Below are positions 62,201 through 64,000 of a DNA stretch of 64,000 nucleotides, one piece after another. The stretch comes from Balneolaceae bacterium (lineage in GTDB: Bacteria > Bacteroidota > Rhodothermia > Balneolales > Balneolaceae). Under the pieces are notes generated by a model. That model was not told where the DNA came from and did not search any database. It saw only the letters and a program-made list of their open reading frames with translations. Position 1 is the stretch's first letter, and each line of letters begins with the position of its first letter. The DNA lies in assembly GCA_017795005.1 (NCBI GenBank), contig CP051242.1, positions 620,001 through 684,000 of the forward strand, written 5' to 3'. A program made the translations under genes and the position numbers.

Positions 62201-64000
62201 TACGACTCTCTTTCGAGCTGGACTGAAACGGATCTTTCGAATGGCTTTACAACAGATTGGAGTATTGATACAGGAAAATTAAAAATGAGTCATGATGGAA
62301 CCGTTGGTACTGCATGGAACCCGGACTACCTTGAAATATCGTTGACTTCAGAAATCACATCAAGGGCGGTAATAGAAATGGATATTGAAGCAGGTAAAAA
62401 CAATACGCATTATTCATTGTTTCTCGCGGCAGGTGGAAATGGGAGTGTTTCGCCATGGGCTACATTTTACTATGGACAATTGCGATACTTCGATAATATT
62501 TCATGGAAAACGATAAAAACAGGCTTTATTGAAGGTGAAACTTACACTTTAAAGATGGTAATAGATCCCTCTACCGATAAAATTGATTATTACATAGATG
62601 GAATTCTGGAGTACGAAGGGGCAGATGGACGCAATGATATTTCTGGCATAGATTTTTTAAGAATAGGCAACTACGGTCGTTCAAGTGCTGCAACCGACTG
62701 GTACGTTGATAACGTCCGAATTTACCCTGAAGAAGCACAAGCCACCAGTCAGGAAGCCGATCCATTATTCGGTACTCCCCTGGCAATTAAAGATGTCTCA
62801 GGAAGTACCAACCGGTTCAGCTACGATTCATTTGGGCGTCTTAAAGAAGCGTTTAATCCAAATGGACAGAGAGTGAGCCGGAATGAATACTCCTATTCTC
62901 TGGATACCTACTCTTCTTTTGATGCAGAAGACCCGAATCGGGTGGAAAACATCATCTACAACGATCCGGCAGATACGACTGATAAAACGATTTCTGTAAG
63001 CTACCTGGATGGTCTTGGTCGTGCAATCCAAAGTCAGACCCGAGCCACCGATGGTACCGCCATTGTAACCGGAACTTTGTACGACGCACAGGGACGACCA
63101 CATATTACCAGCCGGCCGATTGAACTGAATGTAAACAGCTACACGAACGGATATGTAAACGACCTATGGGGAACCGGTTTTGACGGCAATCCGGGAGAAG
63201 CATTGCCTACCAACAGCGAAATCTACCAATACTATGATACAGGATTCAGTGGGACCACTGATGCTCAATATGCTTATACTCAATCTCAGTTCGAAGCGAG
63301 TCCGCTAAGCAGAGCCATTGCTTCCGGGAACGCCGCTTCGGCACTCCGTTTAGGGCAGAACGAAAGTACGATGGACTACGGACTAAACAGCGGAACGGAA
63401 GATTTTTCCGGGTTTACTGATAACGAACTGAATAAAACCGTGTCCACTGATCCGAATGGAAATCACACCTTCAGCTTTACCGATGGTTGGGGCAATACCA
63501 TTGCCACCATGACCGACATGGACGGCGACAGCACCAAAGACAGCGATGATCTGGTTACACAATTCCAGTACGATTTGCGCAATCAACTGAAGAAAGTGAC
63601 CGATCCGCGCGGACTCGAAACCGACTACACGTATAACCAACGCGGGCAGTTGGTGGAAAAAGACATGCCGGATAAAGACGACCCGGATGACTACCGCTAC
63701 GACAGTAGTGGCAACCTCCGCTTTGTGGAAAGTGCCAAACATAAAAATAATGGCAGCACAACTTTATTAATCGATCAGGAGGAAGAAGGAACTTTTAACC
63801 TGACGATGCCTGGTGATGGGGTAGTAGAGTTTGATGTATCCTTGCAGGTAGCTGGAGAGGGTCCAGAAGTACGTTATAAATTCGGATATACCGACGGAAA
63901 TGCATTGTATAATAATGTATTTGACGCCTGGGAAACCAGTGGATCCGGAACCATTTCTATTGGGAAAGGAAACTATAAGGTGGAAGTAACAGAAGAATCG
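59204..64000 (+). CDS. Giant secreted RHS/YD-repeat protein, incomplete at the window end
   Basis: Open for 1,599 codons with no stop in view; I checked the frame across the whole stretch. The signal peptide cleaves near residue 38 (KNIQAQTT). The N-terminal Bacteroidota-type RHS domain shows LGEYAKAPVNLSKGTAQISI and VGLNWSLNAGGVITR. A middle beta-rich region follows, then a concanavalin-like domain at about 1000-1177 and YD/RHS units from about 1190 (YDSFGRLKEAFNPNGQR, YLDGLGRAIQSQT, RGLETDYTYNQRGQLVEKD). The last 80 residues look like another inserted beta domain. RHS proteins form shells around a C-terminal toxin or act as surface adhesins; the C-terminus lies beyond the window. Confidence 0.9.
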   Translation, partial: MNIHKINFTKREQVMGYRIAAVFALFLLSFIFSKNIQAQTTDIGIPSPTAAGLGEYAKAPVNLSKGTAQISIPLFTVSDGNLGVPISLSYNTSGVKVGDIADWVGLNWSLNAGGVITRAARGKPDEVSGKGYYFRESSIEEISIPPNLLSQNYRDEIDYIDSLHTSGVDLEPDMFYFNFPGQSGAFILGFDGDEPMTIPKNDLKIDPVMVSSNIKGFVIKDPSGNSYHFSEIEKSLRQPGTAATQPEYPSAWYLTRIESVTSVAEIELTYYDSYDVVHEYIDINAQTENDETLTELIYQKHERINLKSIESRSHLVEFIRFERTDADIPSTWLSNPGGNQTQGLDSVIVKVKTNSSDNLLTTFDLIHSYPGNGQRLFLDEIKKFGSDGTEQPFYKFDYYNSGSLPSRTSLSIDHWGYYNGKANDGLIPSMIFSHTLQDTTSPVNFDDFFKGADRKVNPTTIKYGTLEKITKPTGGSHTFVYEPNDYSDVFFDDITQLYDFVLDTAISSGEADEINDISFTIPSSAEDLIIDLYVLHDSAGTYRDFDRFTLTNTSTSESYYFDFTAPEFGLTERKYFKEWYFSEGGNFTVDIDFSPTYDDSTEIDDLLLLFKLDVYFREEVNIKKGSGLRIKEIQIDDGDSSTPDITKHFEYHYTEGSETFSNGILFAEPDYRVFQTTGDSIGLYFLGLTSNNGYEFGNANSGLALYKSVSEYETGTGKTVHLFSNNSALLNDKMQEFNYDYLYPTAKNLNTPVNHYLGYTEEVSIYNETEEKLRETTSKNYLEELIQEPTRQYLGVNVRTNNQNGSLKFKPYYLDNPIIAPSYTINKVINGANTLSSRVDFEYDTLTTNPAKETRTNSDGSKIITEYAYAHEEFTAMADSNMLTQPYSVTLTDNSGNVLSKNWTVWSNQTSGNPNWNVRSQWEWIGNGTTTDTTAPTDTTGSEVLKVMEITKYDSFGNPLEVKDARNTKTAYQFSEDGTTPIGIFQNAESEHILAHSFAYDSLSSWTETDLSNGFTTDWSIDTGKLKMSHDGTVGTAWNPDYLEISLTSEITSRAVIEMDIEAGKNNTHYSLFLAAGGNGSVSPWATFYYGQLRYFDNISWKTIKTGFIEGETYTLKMVIDPSTDKIDYYIDGILEYEGADGRNDISGIDFLRIGNYGRSSAATDWYVDNVRIYPEEAQATSQEADPLFGTPLAIKDVSGSTNRFSYDSFGRLKEAFNPNGQRVSRNEYSYSLDTYSSFDAEDPNRVENIIYNDPADTTDKTISVSYLDGLGRAIQSQTRATDGTAIVTGTLYDAQGRPHITSRPIELNVNSYTNGYVNDLWGTGFDGNPGEALPTNSEIYQYYDTGFSGTTDAQYAYTQSQFEASPLSRAIASGNAASALRLGQNESTMDYGLNSGTEDFSGFTDNELNKTVSTDPNGNHTFSFTDGWGNTIATMTDMDGDSTKDSDDLVTQFQYDLRNQLKKVTDPRGLETDYTYNQRGQLVEKDMPDKDDPDDYRYDSSGNLRFVESAKHKNNGSTTLLIDQEEEGTFNLTMPGDGVVEFDVSLQVAGEGPEVRYKFGYTDGNALYNNVFDAWETSGSGTISIGKGNYKVEVTEES

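Noticed and set aside
59909-63761. Many short minus-strand ORFs across the RHS region
   Set aside because: They overlap the continuous 1,599-codon RHS frame, which has clear family motifs; they are shadows of it.
57950-64000. Prophage
   Set aside because: Apart from the M15-type peptidase and the holin-like protein there are no capsid, tail, terminase or integrase genes in view.

Overview
The window reads as a chromosomal segment of a moderately AT-rich Bacteroidota-like bacterium, most probably of the Balneolota/Rhodothermota group (a Balneola- or Gracilimonas-like organism). The main clues are a type IX secretion sorting domain of the NPFNPST type, a BshA (bacillithiol) gene, a Bat-type operon, a DUF4293-like gene, and a very long RHS protein whose N-terminus matches the Bacteroidota RHS family. 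I assign the lineage from these protein styles only; no rRNA or tRNA gene is visible in the window. No CRISPR array, transposase or integrase was seen.

Layout. 1-5.1 kb (minus): a tight five-gene operon of an extradiol-type ring-cleaving dioxygenase, a carboxylesterase, a Kef-like cation/proton antiporter, a UBP zinc-finger protein and a cNMP-domain histidine kinase. It resembles an electrophile/quinone stress unit. 5.2-11.2 kb (plus): a small zinc-ribbon-like protein, a Ste24/M48 protease, a PLP trans-sulfuration enzyme, a two-lipoyl-domain 2-oxoacid dehydrogenase E2, and panC-panD. 11.3-15.4 kb: an HlyD adaptor, a MacB-type permease and a TolC protein, with no ATPase. 15.7-20.7 kb (minus): an M20 dipeptidase and a Bat operon reduced to batC, a Gln-rich batC-like gene, batD and batE. 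20.9-26.5 kb: bshA, a large secreted T9SS protein whose signal peptide is out of frame, and sucC. The secreted gene lies between two identical copies of a terminator.

26.7-40.4 kb: envelope polysaccharide genes. These are wecB, a family 2 glycosyltransferase and a minus-strand operon encoding a SLBB export protein, a Wzz-like protein, an O-antigen ligase/polymerase, a flippase, two GT4 enzymes and an HTTM-like membrane protein. A pyrR-pyrB pair sits among them. 40.4-48.3 kb: an EamA transporter, then a TetR regulator, TolC, lipoprotein adaptor and RND pump unit. 48.4-57.5 kb: a DUF4293-like gene, a second EamA transporter, a TonB-dependent receptor, mltF, an RsbU/RsbW/STAS partner-switching operon, a SPOR lipoprotein and a GlsB-like membrane protein.

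57.5-64 kb: a distinct accessory cassette. After a roughly 380-bp gene-free leader come a small acidic protein, an M15-type peptidase, a holin-like protein and a secreted RHS/YD-repeat protein that stays open for at least 1,599 codons and leaves the window. The genes share a CAAGAGAG-like motif before their starts, and the last two overlap. A lysis-like pair directly upstream of a giant RHS polypeptide is the best candidate here for an undescribed system.
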